A stretch of 64,000 bases of DNA from SKVR01 sp964453995 (GTDB lineage: Bacteria; Bacteroidota; Bacteroidia; Bacteroidales; UBA7960), in NCBI GenBank assembly GCA_964453995.1, contig CAYVQC010000009.1:29357-93356 (forward strand), in the 5' to 3' direction. Under the pieces are notes generated by a model, which was not told the origin of the DNA, ran no database searches, and saw only the letters and a program-made list of their open reading frames with translations. This document shows, piece after piece, positions 25,135 through 34,581 of the stretch. Position 1 is the stretch's first letter. Each line of letters opens with the position of its first letter. Both the position numbers and the translations under genes were made by a program.

Positions 25135-27099
25135 ATGGATGTGAACAGTTTGCCCGCTTTGTTTGATAAAAGTGTTGAAAGGTTTGAAGACAATACTTTC
25201 CTGTGGGAGAAAAAAGACAATCACTACCGGGGCTTTACCTATCTGCAAACCCATGAGCGGGTGCAGTGTTACGCTGCCGGGTTGCTGCAAATGGGATTTA
25301 CCAAAGGCGAAAGGATTGCCCTGATCTCTGAAGGACGCAACGACTGGGTTACCAGCGAGCTGGCCCTGCTCTATTGTGGGGGAGTCAGTGTGCCTCTTTC
25401 GGTTAAAATTGAAGAAGATCTTGATCTGAGATTCCGGTTACAACATTCAGGATGCAAGGGAATCATCATTTCGGGAAACCATCAGCACAAAGCCTTGCGG
25501 TTGGCCGATCAGCTGCCCGATCTACAGTTTATCATCCTCCTGGATGGAATGCCCCGGGAAGGTGACGATCAATACCCCCTTTTAGAGAAAATCGCCTTTC
25601 CCCGCAACAGGATTTTTGCCCTTAGCGAAGTGCTCGCCAATGGGGCGGCATATCTGAAAGAAAACCCTGATTGCGTATCTGCCATAAGCCGGCAACTGCA
25701 ACCTGACGATGCAGCCAACATTTGCTACACTTCCGGCACCACCGCCGACCCCAAAGGGATTATCCTTACCCATCGCAACTATCTGTGCAACACCGACCAG
25801 GCATCGGCAATCTTCGAAGTACCTGAATATTATACTTCCCTTCATATTCTGCCCTGGGATCATTCTTTTGCCCATACGGTAGGGATCTATGTACTCATGC
25901 GCAATGGCGCCAGCCTGGCCTCGTTGAAAGTAGGAAAAACCCTCAATGAAACATTACGGAATATCCCCATTTGCATCAGGGAGGTTCGACCCTATTTCAT
26001 GCTCAGTGTGCCCGCCCTGGCCAAGAATTTCAGGAATAATATTGAAAAAGCTATTTCCGATAAGGGCAAAGTTACCCGGTCGTTGTTCAACTTTGCCATG
26101 AAAGTGGGCATGGCCTACAACCTGGAAGGCCATAACCGCGGTAAGGGATTGCGCATATTGCTAAAGCCGCTATATGGCTTGTTTGATAAAATACTGTTTT
26201 CAAAGATCCGGCAGAATTTTGGTGGAAGACTGAAGTTTTTTGTGGGCGGCGGTGCTCTGCTCGACATTGAATTGCAAAGGTTCTTCTATGCCATTGGTAT
26301 TCCCATGTACCAGGGTTACGGGCTTACAGAAGCAGCTCCCATTATTTCTTCCAATACACCTGATTTTCATAAATTGGGTTCATCGGGCAAGGTAGTCCCA
26401 TTCCTGGAGTTGAGAATATGTGATGATGAAGGAAATGAGCTGCCCGTAGGGCAAAAGGGTGAAATCGTAGTAAAAGGCGATAATGTAATGGCAGGTTACT
26501 GGAATAACGAAACCGCTACTGCCGACACCATTCGCAATGGATGGCTTTACACGGGCGACCTGGGTTATCTGGATAATGACGGTTATTTGTATGTGTTGGG
26601 CCGCAGCAAGAGTCTGCTCATTTCTGGCGATGGCGAGAAATACAGCCCGGAAGGAATTGAAGAAGCATTGGTGGAGAAATCTGAGTTCATTGACCAGGTA
26701 ATGCTTTACAACAATCAGAACACCTACACCACAGCATTGCTTTATCCCAACAAGGGGAAACTGCGCGCCTGGGCCGAAAAGAATAACTTTGATGTAACCA
26801 ATGAAGACGGGCAAAGGGCCATGTTGCTGAAATTGCAATCGGAGATAGATCGATTCATGCCCGGCGGCGAACATGATAAAATGTTTCCTTCCAGGTGGCT
26901 GCCCTCTGCAGTATGGGTGCTCAAGGAGAATTTTACCGAAAAGAATAAAATGATCAACAGTACAATGAAAATGGTGCGCCCGGTCATTATCAGTAATTAT
27001 AAAGAAGCCATCAAGTGGCTCTATACCCCGGATTCCAGGGATATCTGCAACCCGAAAAATCTGGCCAACATTGAGGCTATTTATTCAGAAAAGCAATAG
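25135..27099 (+). CDS. Long-chain acyl-CoA synthetase (AMP-forming)
   Basis: A 654-residue ANL-superfamily enzyme that activates a fatty acid to acyl-AMP and then acyl-CoA. Seen: the P-loop CYTSGTTADPKG near residue 200, the GYGLTEAAP motif, the YTGDLGYLDNDGYLYVLGR hinge (Asp and Arg ligands of ATP and the domain switch), and SGDGEKYSPEGIE. The length and these motifs resemble bacterial long-chain fatty acid CoA ligases. It has a short leader region upstream without a clear promoter, and queA starts 23 bases downstream. Chain-length preference is unknown. Confidence 0.9.
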   Translation: MDVNSLPALFDKSVERFEDNTFLWEKKDNHYRGFTYLQTHERVQCYAAGLLQMGFTKGERIALISEGRNDWVTSELALLYCGGVSVPLSVKIEEDLDLRFRLQHSGCKGIIISGNHQHKALRLADQLPDLQFIILLDGMPREGDDQYPLLEKIAFPRNRIFALSEVLANGAAYLKENPDCVSAISRQLQPDDAANICYTSGTTADPKGIILTHRNYLCNTDQASAIFEVPEYYTSLHILPWDHSFAHTVGIYVLMRNGASLASLKVGKTLNETLRNIPICIREVRPYFMLSVPALAKNFRNNIEKAISDKGKVTRSLFNFAMKVGMAYNLEGHNRGKGLRILLKPLYGLFDKILFSKIRQNFGGRLKFFVGGGALLDIELQRFFYAIGIPMYQGYGLTEAAPIISSNTPDFHKLGSSGKVVPFLELRICDDEGNELPVGQKGEIVVKGDNVMAGYWNNETATADTIRNGWLYTGDLGYLDNDGYLYVLGRSKSLLISGDGEKYSPEGIEEALVEKSEFIDQVMLYNNQNTYTTALLYPNKGKLRAWAEKNNFDVTNEDGQRAMLLKLQSEIDRFMPGGEHDKMFPSRWLPSAVWVLKENFTEKNKMINSTMKMVRPVIISNYKEAIKWLYTPDSRDICNPKNLANIEAIYSEKQ

Positions 27100-27122
27100 A
27101 GCCTCTATTCTGTAATTCAACT

Positions 27123-28370
27123 ATGGAAGAACAATTCCGGAATATTTCCATCGCGGAGTATACCTATGAACTGCCCCCCGAACGTATCGCTATGCATCCT
27201 TTGCAACAGCGCGATCTGTCCAACCTGCTGGTATACCGCCACGGGCAGATTGAAAAAGGTATTTTCCGCCACATCGACCAGTATTTACCCGCCTCATCGC
27301 TTATGGTTTTTAATAACACCCGGGTGGTGCAGGCCCGGTTGCTTTTTCAGAAAGAGAGCGGCGCAACCATCGAAATATTTTGTCTCGAACCCGCAGGCGC
27401 TGTAAAAGATGTACAGCTTGCTTTTGCCGAAAAAGGCCAAAGCACGTGGTTTTGCATGGTAGGCAATGCGAAAAAGTGGAAGCAGGGTTCCCTCACGGCA
27501 AAAGTGGGAGAACAGGGAATCCTCAGGGCGCATAAACTGGAAAAGAGCAAGGATGGCTATACAATACTGTTTGAATGGGAAGGGGATATGTCGTTTGCAG
27601 AGATTCTTGATGTTGCGGGGAAAACACCCCTGCCACCATATATTGGCCGTAAAGCTGAAGAAGAGGACAAGACCCGTTATCAAACCATTTATGCCCGCCA
27701 TTCGGGTTCTGTAGCAGCCCCAACAGCCGGCCTGCACTTTACCGACCGGGTAATGCAACAGTTGGCTCTCAGGAATATCAAAACTACTCAACTTACCCTT
27801 CATGTGGGGGCAGGAACATTTAAGCCTGTGTCCTCTTCTACCATTGGTGATCATCATATGCACCAGGAGCAGATCATTGTAAGCAGGCAAACCATTGAAT
27901 CATTGCTTGCGCATGCCGATGGCAATATTGTGAGTGTAGGCACCACCTCGTTGCGCACCCTGGAGAGTTTATACTGGCTTGGCGCAAAGATCATTAAAGG
28001 GTATGCTATTCCTGAAGATGGCTTTCATATACAACAATGGGAGCCATACAGGTATTCGGTCTTGTTGCCTGCGGTAGAACAATCAATGGCTGCCATTGTA
28101 AACTATATGAAGGAAAAGGACATTGAAACACTCCATGGTGAAACATCACTCATCATTGTACCTGGTTACAGGGTAAGGATGGCCCGTATGCTGGTTACCA
28201 ACTTTCATCAGCCGGGCAGCACGTTGTTATTGCTCGTGGCAGCGTTTTGCGGCAACGATTGGCAGAAGATTTATCAGTTTGCCCTTGATAATGATTTCCG
28301 GTTTCTTAGTTATGGCGATAGTTGTTTGATGTTTAGGAATGACGCCCAGGAGTATCAGAATGAAATATGA
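27123..28370 (+). CDS. queA: tRNA ribosyltransferase-isomerase QueA
   Basis: Transfers and isomerises the ribosyl group of S-adenosylmethionine onto preQ1 at tRNA position 34 to give epoxyqueuosine. YELPPERIAMHPL opens the fold; VFNNTRVVQARL, AAPTAGLHFTDR, HVGAGTFKPV and VGTTSLRTLES follow, ending with TNFHQPGSTLLLLV. At 415 residues it is longer than the roughly 350 of Proteobacteria, as is common in Bacteroidota. The stop codon overlaps the next gene's start (ATGA), so the methyltransferase gene is translationally coupled. Confidence 0.96.
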   Translation: MEEQFRNISIAEYTYELPPERIAMHPLQQRDLSNLLVYRHGQIEKGIFRHIDQYLPASSLMVFNNTRVVQARLLFQKESGATIEIFCLEPAGAVKDVQLAFAEKGQSTWFCMVGNAKKWKQGSLTAKVGEQGILRAHKLEKSKDGYTILFEWEGDMSFAEILDVAGKTPLPPYIGRKAEEEDKTRYQTIYARHSGSVAAPTAGLHFTDRVMQQLALRNIKTTQLTLHVGAGTFKPVSSSTIGDHHMHQEQIIVSRQTIESLLAHADGNIVSVGTTSLRTLESLYWLGAKIIKGYAIPEDGFHIQQWEPYRYSVLLPAVEQSMAAIVNYMKEKDIETLHGETSLIIVPGYRVRMARMLVTNFHQPGSTLLLLVAAFCGNDWQKIYQFALDNDFRFLSYGDSCLMFRNDAQEYQNEI

Positions 28371-29086
28371 AAAACGAACCAGATATTTTCGGACTTGCCT
28401 TTGCAGATTTTCTGAAAGGCCATACCAGGGAAGTTATTCTTGTGGATACTGATATTTCAGAACGCGAAGAACTCCCTGTATCTTATTTCTTCAGGTATTT
28501 TGACCAGATGCCCCCATGGGAGCAGAAAGTTCTGAATGCCTGCCGCGGCAAGGTTCTGGATGTGGGAGCCGGAGCCGGCAGCCATGCTTTGTATTTGCAG
28601 AAAAGAGGACTTGAAGTTACAGCTGTGGATATAAGCCCTGGTGCAGTAGATTGCATGCAGAAAAGAGGAGTGAAGAATGCTGTGGCAGCAGATTTCTTTT
28701 CTTTACCCGAAGAAGAAAAAATGGATACGATCCTTTTTTTAATGAATGGTGCCGGATTGGCGCAAAAACTGGAGAACCTGCCCAACATGCTTGCCAAGGC
28801 AAGTCGCTTGCTTGATTCACGGGGGAGTATTTACCTTGAATCTACCGATCTTATTTATATGTTTCGCGAAGAAGACGGATCGGTTATGATCGACCTGGCA
28901 GGCAATTATTACGGAGAAATTACCTATCACCTGCACTACAAGGAGTTTAGTGGTAAACCTTTCCCATGGCTCTTTGTTGATTTTGAAAACCTTTGCGACA
29001 AAGCTGCAGAGGTTGGTCTTGAGTGTGAACTTTTCTTCCAGGATCAAACCGACAACTATGTGGCCAGGCTTTTTAAGACCGGCTGA
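28367..29086 (+). CDS. Class I SAM-dependent methyltransferase
   Basis: A 239-residue Rossmann-fold methyltransferase. Motif I is VLDVGAGAGSHALYL, motif II is VTAVDISPGAVD, and motif post-II falls around VAADFF. It belongs to the broad class I (Methyltransf_11/25) group; the target is unknown. Overlaps the queA stop by four bases and is followed by mnmD 24 bases later, so it lies inside a run of tRNA-modification genes, which makes an RNA or small-molecule target possible, but this is context only. Confidence 0.8.
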   Translation: MKNEPDIFGLAFADFLKGHTREVILVDTDISEREELPVSYFFRYFDQMPPWEQKVLNACRGKVLDVGAGAGSHALYLQKRGLEVTAVDISPGAVDCMQKRGVKNAVAADFFSLPEEEKMDTILFLMNGAGLAQKLENLPNMLAKASRLLDSRGSIYLESTDLIYMFREEDGSVMIDLAGNYYGEITYHLHYKEFSGKPFPWLFVDFENLCDKAAEVGLECELFFQDQTDNYVARLFKTG

Positions 29087-29110
29087 TGGAAAGGCAAAAT
29101 CCCAGTTTTT

Positions 29111-29806
29111 ATGAAACACAATCCCTTTCTTTCTGAATTGATACAAACTGCCGATGGGTCTCATACGCTGAAGCTCCTGGATTTTGATGAGCAATATCAT
29201 TCGGTCAACGGCGCTTTGCAGGAATCTAAGCATGTCTTTCTTAGTAGTGGTTTACACGCCTTTGATAAAATCCCGGATCCTCTTTTTGTGCTTGAAGTGG
29301 GATTAGGCACAGGGTTGAATGCTTTGCTTACCGCTCGCGATGCTTTAATGAAACAAACACGTATTCTTTACGAGGCCATTGAACCCTTTCCATTGAGAAA
29401 TGAAATTATTGAAAAGCTCAATTACCCTTCCATATTTACTGAACCCTGGATTGGGGAGTTGTTTGGAAGAATCCACAGCGCAGGATCAGAAAATTACGAA
29501 AATTTCCTTGATTGGTTTTTCTTCCGGTGTCATTGTATGCCCATTCAGGAAAAGATACTGGACGATAAGAAGTATCACCTGGTTTACTTCGATGCATTCG
29601 GACCTGACACCCAACCTGAGATGTGGACTTATGAGATATTCCTGAAGATATTTGCAGCAATGAAACCCGGAGGCATACTGGTTACATACTGTGCAAAAGG
29701 GGCGGTTCGCAGGGCCATGCAGGAAGCCGGTTTCAAGGTGGAAAAACTTCCCGGTCCCGCGGGGAAAAGGGAAATAACACGGGCCAGAAAGCCGCAAGAC
29801 AATTAG
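29111..29806 (+). CDS. mnmD: tRNA mnm5s2U34 methyltransferase MnmD
   Basis: A 231-residue protein matching the methyltransferase half of MnmC (DUF752). Seen: the SAM motif VLEVGLGTGLNALL, an N-terminal HSVNGALQESKHVF segment, and the family signature VYFDAFGPDTQPEMWT followed by GGILVTYCAKGAVRRAM. It methylates nm5s2U34 of tRNAs for Lys, Glu and Gln; the FAD-dependent oxidase domain of E. coli MnmC is absent, as in other stand-alone MnmD proteins. It follows a methyltransferase and queA, so two wobble-position (34) modification genes share the unit. Confidence 0.9.
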   Translation: MKHNPFLSELIQTADGSHTLKLLDFDEQYHSVNGALQESKHVFLSSGLHAFDKIPDPLFVLEVGLGTGLNALLTARDALMKQTRILYEAIEPFPLRNEIIEKLNYPSIFTEPWIGELFGRIHSAGSENYENFLDWFFFRCHCMPIQEKILDDKKYHLVYFDAFGPDTQPEMWTYEIFLKIFAAMKPGGILVTYCAKGAVRRAMQEAGFKVEKLPGPAGKREITRARKPQDN

Positions 29807-29831
29807 TATGAATTCATGAATTGTTTCCAAC

Positions 29832-30284
29832 ATGAAGATAACTACATTTAATATTCGCGTTTATGGCATTGTATTGTTCAAAGCAAATATTTTGCTTACG
29901 GATGAATTCAGGTTGGGGATGCGGATGACAAAATTTCCCGGTGGGGGGCTTGAACTGGGGGAAGGTACTGCTGATTGCCTTAAGAGAGAATTTAAGGAGG
30001 AGATGGGACAGGAAATCGAGGTAAGGGAGCACATTTATACTACTGATTACTTTCAGCCTACACAGCTTTTGCCCGAAACGCAACAACTCATCAGCATTTA
30101 TTACCGCGTTGAGCTGCGGGAGTACAACGCCCTGAAAGCCTCTGAAAAGGCTTTTGACTTTCGTGAAACCATAGAGGGTGCCCAGTCCTTCAGATGGGTG
30201 CCGTTGAAAAAACTACAACCCGATTTACTTACATTTCCCATTGACAGAAAAGTAGTTCCTCTGCTCAGGAATATGTACCTGTAA
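29832..30284 (+). CDS. Nudix hydrolase
   Basis: A 150-residue protein with a complete Nudix box, GGLELGEGTADCLKREFKEE (G-x5-E-x7-REFxEExG), near residues 38-58, which binds the metal and hydrolyses nucleoside diphosphate derivatives. The rest is the standard alpha/beta/alpha fold; the C-terminal strand region FRWVPLKKL is typical. Lies 25 bases after mnmD on the same strand and is the last gene before the tRNA pair. Substrate unknown. Confidence 0.9.
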   Translation: MKITTFNIRVYGIVLFKANILLTDEFRLGMRMTKFPGGGLELGEGTADCLKREFKEEMGQEIEVREHIYTTDYFQPTQLLPETQQLISIYYRVELREYNALKASEKAFDFRETIEGAQSFRWVPLKKLQPDLLTFPIDRKVVPLLRNMYL

Positions 30285-30440
30285 GCTTACCGTATTTCTG
30301 ATTGTGCTCATAATACCCTAAAGAAAAATTCCCGATCCAGTCGCTTCAATTGAGTGCTCAGGCCATGCTCTGGCAATGGGGCGTTGTAAAAAAAGAGAAA
30401 ATATTTGGGGGAAAGCAGGCCTGAAGCAAAAAAAGGAAAG

Positions 30441-30513
30441 AGCGGAAGACGGGACTCGAACCCGCCACCTACAGCTTGGAAGGCTGTCGCTCTACCGGAT
30501 GAGCTACTTCCGC
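30441..30513 (-). tRNA. tRNA-Gly (TCC anticodon)
   Basis: Complete cloverleaf on the minus strand: acceptor GCGGAAG/CTTCCGC, D arm with AGCTCA, anticodon loop CTTCCAA (anticodon UCC), T arm GCGGG-TTCGAGT-CCCGT. Discriminator U; no encoded CCA. Ten bases downstream of tRNA-Tyr, so the two are co-transcribed. Confidence 0.95.
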
Positions 30514-30523
30514 GAAAAAAATG

Positions 30524-30606
30524 TGGGGGGGGAAGGATTCGAACCTCCGAAGGCGAAAGCCAACAGATTTACAGTCTGCCCCATTTGACCGCTCTGGAAC
30601 CCCCCC
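30524..30606 (-). tRNA. tRNA-Tyr (GTA anticodon)
   Basis: Minus strand. Acceptor stem of seven G-C pairs, anticodon loop with CTGTAAA (anticodon GUA), and the long variable arm (GGCTTTCGCC) that marks bacterial tRNA-Tyr, T arm GGAGG-TTCGAAT-CCTTC. Discriminator A; CCA not encoded. It is a queuosine-modified tRNA type, and queA lies upstream. Confidence 0.95.
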
Positions 30607-30693
30607 TATGCCAATGAACAATTATTTCTTGCATGTTTGCTATGAATACTTTCCTGGAGCAACTTCCCGGAAGCTGTATTGCCAGCGCGAGGG

Positions 30694-30701
30694 CAAAAGT
30701 A
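30694..30701 (-). promoter_or_regulatory. -7 box for the tRNA-Tyr/tRNA-Gly unit
   Basis: TACTTTTG on the minus strand, about 88 bases before tRNA-Tyr. The same sequence precedes tRNA-Val. The remaining part of the 309-base gap 30607-30915 shows no gene or clear terminator. Confidence 0.5.
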
Positions 30702-30915
30702 GGAAAAAAAACCATGAAAAAAAGTGGTTTTACGCACTTTTTCATATTTATTTTTTGGCAACAATTAGAGGCGAAAAAGAAACAGTCAACGGGCTGTTTA
30801 CCTTATGATTGGGACTAAGAGAATTGCCCGGGATTTAATTCCCGTGAAAGCTACGAAGCGTATTATGCAGTGTATTGGGGTAGTAAAATTCAGAAAATGC
30901 CGTAATGACCACTGT

Positions 30916-32886
30916 TTACTCTGTTGGATTCAGCAAGGGAAGATTAAAGGAAAACCGGGTACCTGCCCCTTTTTCGCTTTCCACCTTCAACTCTTCATTA
31001 TGCCTGTTTATAAAATCCCTGCAAAGCGACAAACCGATACCTGAACCTGTTTCATTTCCGGTTCCCTTTTGCTGTTTTATTTTTTCATTTTCTGCCATTC
31101 TTTTCAACTCGTCGGGTTCCAGGCCTACTCCTTTATCGGTAATAGTGAACCGGCAACTGTTATTGTGGCGGTCGAGCGCAATATCAATACTACTATCACG
31201 AAAGGAATACTTAATTGCATTGGAGAGCAGATTTCGGATTACCGTCTGGATCATGTTGGCATCTGCATGAACCATGAGTTCTCCGTTATTTTGCTGGTAA
31301 TTGATGGTTATGTTTTTTACCTCTGCCCAGGGTTTGTAAGGTAGGATACTTTTTGATACCAACTGGTTCATATCGGTAGGAGCAGGGTTGAATAACATCT
31401 TTCCATCCTGTGATTTGGCCCAATAGAGGAGGTTTTCAAGTAAATCGCTTACTGACTGCACCGCCCTGGATAATGCATAGAAGTTTTCATTCATGGCGGC
31501 AGTGTCGTTACTGTCAATATCTTCCCTGATGAGTTCTATGAGGGCGCGCAGATTCCACACCGGACCGCGCAAGTCATGGCCAATGACCAAAAACATCCGG
31601 TCTTTGGCGGTATTGATCTGTTTGAGTTCTTCCTTTTGCATGGAAAGCTGCCTGTTCTTATTTTTGAGCTTTCTGAGCAACACCAGCAATATTGATCCGG
31701 TAATAACAAGCAAAAGGGCAAATACGATTAACCCGGTATTTAAAAAACGCTGCCGGCTGAGTTTAAGAGCTTGTATTTCGTTATCTCGGTTGATAATATC
31801 AATTTGCGCCTGTTGTTTCTGCCGTTCGAGTTCAAACTCCATGCTGAGCACTTTCTCTGACAATTGCTGATTGAAGAGTGTATCGGCATAAAGGATCATC
31901 TCGTTGAGCTTTTGAGCTGCATCGCGGTAGTTTCCAAAGTTCAGATCAACTTTAGAAAGAACCTTCAGAGCATCATGAATGAGCAGTCTTGAGTTTACTT
32001 CGCGACCAGTTTTCAGCGCCAATAAAGCCAGGGGAGCTGCATTTACATGATCTTTTTTATTGCAGAATATGCGGGCTTTCTGCAACATTATATTACCGTA
32101 AAGATGCTTGTCCTCGTCCTCATTAAAGCTTGTCAGGGCAAGATCATAGTTTTGCCTGGCCAAATCGTAATCAGCCTTATTGTAATAAATGTCGGCAAGG
32201 TATTTATAGCTAACCGCCTGCCCTGGTAAATTGCCGGTTTTCTTGCGCAATTGCAGTGAGTTGTTTATATTTTCAATGGCATCATCAAGGGCGTTTATAC
32301 TCATCAATACTCTTCCTTTGTAAAGAAATATGTATGCGAGCATATCATCATTTCCGATTTCCTTTGAAATCTCCTGTGCCAGGTTCAGGTTGTCCAGGGC
32401 CTGGGTAAAGTATTCAAGGTAGATGTAAAGGTTTGCAATATTGATGTGGGCGTACCCTTCCTGTTCCGGTATGGCGTTGTCTTTAGCAATGGCTAAGCCT
32501 CTGAAAAAGTAGTCAATGGCTTTATTGTAATCTCCCAGCAGCCGGTAAGCAACTCCTGTAAAACTATGGGCTTTGGCAAGGTTAAACGCATCCTGCAGGC
32601 TGTCGGCAAGTTCAATAGCTTCATGTCCTAGCAGAAGAGAGTGATCGGGTTGAGAGTTGCGCATTCTCCAGGCCTTTTCAAGAAGATACTCAAGGCGCTG
32701 TGCAGGGTCTTTTAAACTGATAGCATCATCCGGCGAAGTTATCTGGTTTTCATTGTCTGGGGTAAAATTACCCTGGAAAAATTCCTCCGAAATAAAAAAT
32801 ACTACCGAACCTGTTCCTTTTGTGGTTTTGGTGTTAAAGGCCAAGGAGATTAGCAGCAGGAAAATATAAATTAAAAAGGGTCTCAC
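30916..32886 (-). CDS. TPR-containing sensor histidine kinase
   Basis: A 656-residue hybrid-architecture sensor. An N-terminal signal/anchor is followed by tetratricopeptide repeats (about residues 60-330), a coiled coil, one membrane helix near 380-405 (NTGLIVFALLLVITGSILLV) and a cytoplasmic kinase: H box IGHDLRGP with phospho-His near residue 437, N box NLLSNAIKYS, G1 DKGVGL and G2 GSGIGLSL. This TPR-extracytoplasmic layout is common in Bacteroidota. No response regulator is adjacent, so it is an orphan kinase. The start is GTG at 32886; no ATG lies between it and the TPR region. Confidence 0.88.
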   Translation of the reverse strand: MRPFLIYIFLLLISLAFNTKTTKGTGSVVFFISEEFFQGNFTPDNENQITSPDDAISLKDPAQRLEYLLEKAWRMRNSQPDHSLLLGHEAIELADSLQDAFNLAKAHSFTGVAYRLLGDYNKAIDYFFRGLAIAKDNAIPEQEGYAHINIANLYIYLEYFTQALDNLNLAQEISKEIGNDDMLAYIFLYKGRVLMSINALDDAIENINNSLQLRKKTGNLPGQAVSYKYLADIYYNKADYDLARQNYDLALTSFNEDEDKHLYGNIMLQKARIFCNKKDHVNAAPLALLALKTGREVNSRLLIHDALKVLSKVDLNFGNYRDAAQKLNEMILYADTLFNQQLSEKVLSMEFELERQKQQAQIDIINRDNEIQALKLSRQRFLNTGLIVFALLLVITGSILLVLLRKLKNKNRQLSMQKEELKQINTAKDRMFLVIGHDLRGPVWNLRALIELIREDIDSNDTAAMNENFYALSRAVQSVSDLLENLLYWAKSQDGKMLFNPAPTDMNQLVSKSILPYKPWAEVKNITINYQQNNGELMVHADANMIQTVIRNLLSNAIKYSFRDSSIDIALDRHNNSCRFTITDKGVGLEPDELKRMAENEKIKQQKGTGNETGSGIGLSLCRDFINRHNEELKVESEKGAGTRFSFNLPLLNPTE

Positions 32887-33028
32887 GTGGGTTTTTGTTT
32901 TCAGCCGTAAAGCTACAAAGTTTTTTGGCTTTGAAGCAAGCTTGATGCAACTTTAAGGTTGAAGGAAGAGGAAAGTGCTCCTGGTGAGGGTTTTACAGTG
33001 CCGGTTGATAAGAAAAACAGACAATAAA

Positions 33029-33098
33029 GCGCCTGTAATGTTGCTGATCCGTTTGGTTGTTAAGCAAAGAATCATTTTGTACGCAACATTACAGGCGC
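33029..33098 (-). terminator. Large hairpin downstream of pepD
   Basis: A perfect 16-bp inverted repeat, GCGCCTGTAATGTTGC at 33029-33044 and its complement at 33083-33098, enclosing 38 bases. On the minus strand it starts 18 bases after the pepD stop and is followed by TTTATTGTCTGTTTTTC. Best read as a terminator with an unusually large loop. Confidence 0.6.
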
Positions 33099-33115
33099 AG
33101 TGTAATCATTTGCTT

Positions 33116-34576
33116 TTATTTTTCAGGTACATTGGCAAGGGTTTCAATAAGGTAATCCCAGAATAAGCCCACGCTTGGTATGTTTACTTTTTCATCGGGA
33201 GAGTGTGGGTTGCGAATGGTGGGTCCAAATGAGATCATATCCAGATCAGGATATACCCCTCCGATAATACCGCATTCCAATCCGGCATGTATAACTTTTA
33301 CCTCGGGAGTTTTTCCAAACTTTTTCTCATAAACACGCTTCATGGTTTTAAGGATCGGAGAGTTTACGTTGGGCTTCCAGCCTGGGTAAGAACCGCTGTG
33401 GGTCACCTCTGCCTGTGCCATTTCAAAAACGCTCCGTATCATGTTGCAAAGATCTTCTTTGGCAGTATCTACTGCGCTTCTTTGCAATGTAGCGATTTGG
33501 ATTTTCTCACCATCTGATTTTACAATGGCAAGATTGGTACTGGTTTCTACAACTCCGGGCATGTCATCGGCCATGCGGATTACTCCATTGGGGCATCCAT
33601 ACAGGCTGTTTAGTAATCTTTTTGTTATTCCGTTTTCAATGACAATTTCCGGGGTTTCAGTTTCGCTCAGGTGCAGTGCAAGATCAGGTTCTGTATTTTT
33701 CAGTTCATTTTTAATTTTTGAAGACAGCTCATGGAACAGTTTTTCAAATTTTGCTGCGAATTCATCAGGTATAACAACAATGGCTGAGGCCTCCCGTGGG
33801 ATGGCATTTCTGAGACTTCCTCCATCAATAGAGTGGAGCAAAAGGTTGCATTCGCGCTGTGCCTGCCAAAGGATACGTGTTATGATCTTATTGGCGTTGC
33901 CACGGCCCAGGTGTATGTCAAGACCAGAATGGCCTCCCTTAAGACCTTTTATGTCTATCTGCCATGCCTTGGCAGGTTCTGTGATTCCGGTAGTTTTATA
34001 ATGAAAAACTGCTGTGGTATCAATACCCCCTGCACAACCGATATAAAGTTCTCCTTCATCTTCTGAATCCAGGTTCAGTAGTATATCGCCCTTGAGAAAA
34101 TCATCTTTAAGAGCAAATGCTCCTGTCATTCCCGTTTCTTCATCAACAGTAAATAAGGCTTCAATGGGTCCGTGTTCAATATCTTTTGCTGCCAGCACAG
34201 CCATTGCCGAAGCAGCACCAATGCCGTTGTCCGCGCCAAGTGTAGTGCCTTTTGCCTTCACCCAGTCTCCATCTATAAATACCTGGATAGGATCAGTTTC
34301 AAAATTGTGCTTTGTGTCATTGTTTTTTTGGGGAACCATGTCGAGGTGGCTTTGCAAAATGATGGTATTGCGGTTCTCGTAGCCTGGTGTGGCAGGTTTG
34401 CGAATCACAATATTACCAACTTCATCGGTGTGAGTTTCCAGTCCCAGTGATAATCCGAATGCTTTCACATATTCAATAATCTTCTCCTCCTTTTTGGAAG
34501 GATGGGGGATATTGCAAATCTCCTCAAAATAGTTCCACAAGGGTTGAGGGGTGAGGTTTGATAGTTTTTTTTCCAT
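33116..34576 (-). CDS. pepD: Aminoacyl-histidine dipeptidase (peptidase D)
   Basis: A 486-residue M20-family metallopeptidase that cleaves Xaa-His dipeptides such as carnosine. Seen: LQSHLDMVPQ with the first zinc His, TLGADNGIGAA with the bridging Asp, VDEETGMTGA with the catalytic and zinc-binding Glu, and IHAGLECGIIG and SFGPTIRNPHSPDE in the C-terminal half. No signal peptide, so cytoplasmic. The PqqD-like gene ends 5 bases upstream on the same strand, implying one transcript. Confidence 0.94.
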   Translation of the reverse strand: MEKKLSNLTPQPLWNYFEEICNIPHPSKKEEKIIEYVKAFGLSLGLETHTDEVGNIVIRKPATPGYENRNTIILQSHLDMVPQKNNDTKHNFETDPIQVFIDGDWVKAKGTTLGADNGIGAASAMAVLAAKDIEHGPIEALFTVDEETGMTGAFALKDDFLKGDILLNLDSEDEGELYIGCAGGIDTTAVFHYKTTGITEPAKAWQIDIKGLKGGHSGLDIHLGRGNANKIITRILWQAQRECNLLLHSIDGGSLRNAIPREASAIVVIPDEFAAKFEKLFHELSSKIKNELKNTEPDLALHLSETETPEIVIENGITKRLLNSLYGCPNGVIRMADDMPGVVETSTNLAIVKSDGEKIQIATLQRSAVDTAKEDLCNMIRSVFEMAQAEVTHSGSYPGWKPNVNSPILKTMKRVYEKKFGKTPEVKVIHAGLECGIIGGVYPDLDMISFGPTIRNPHSPDEKVNIPSVGLFWDYLIETLANVPEK

Positions 34577-34581
34577 GATGC

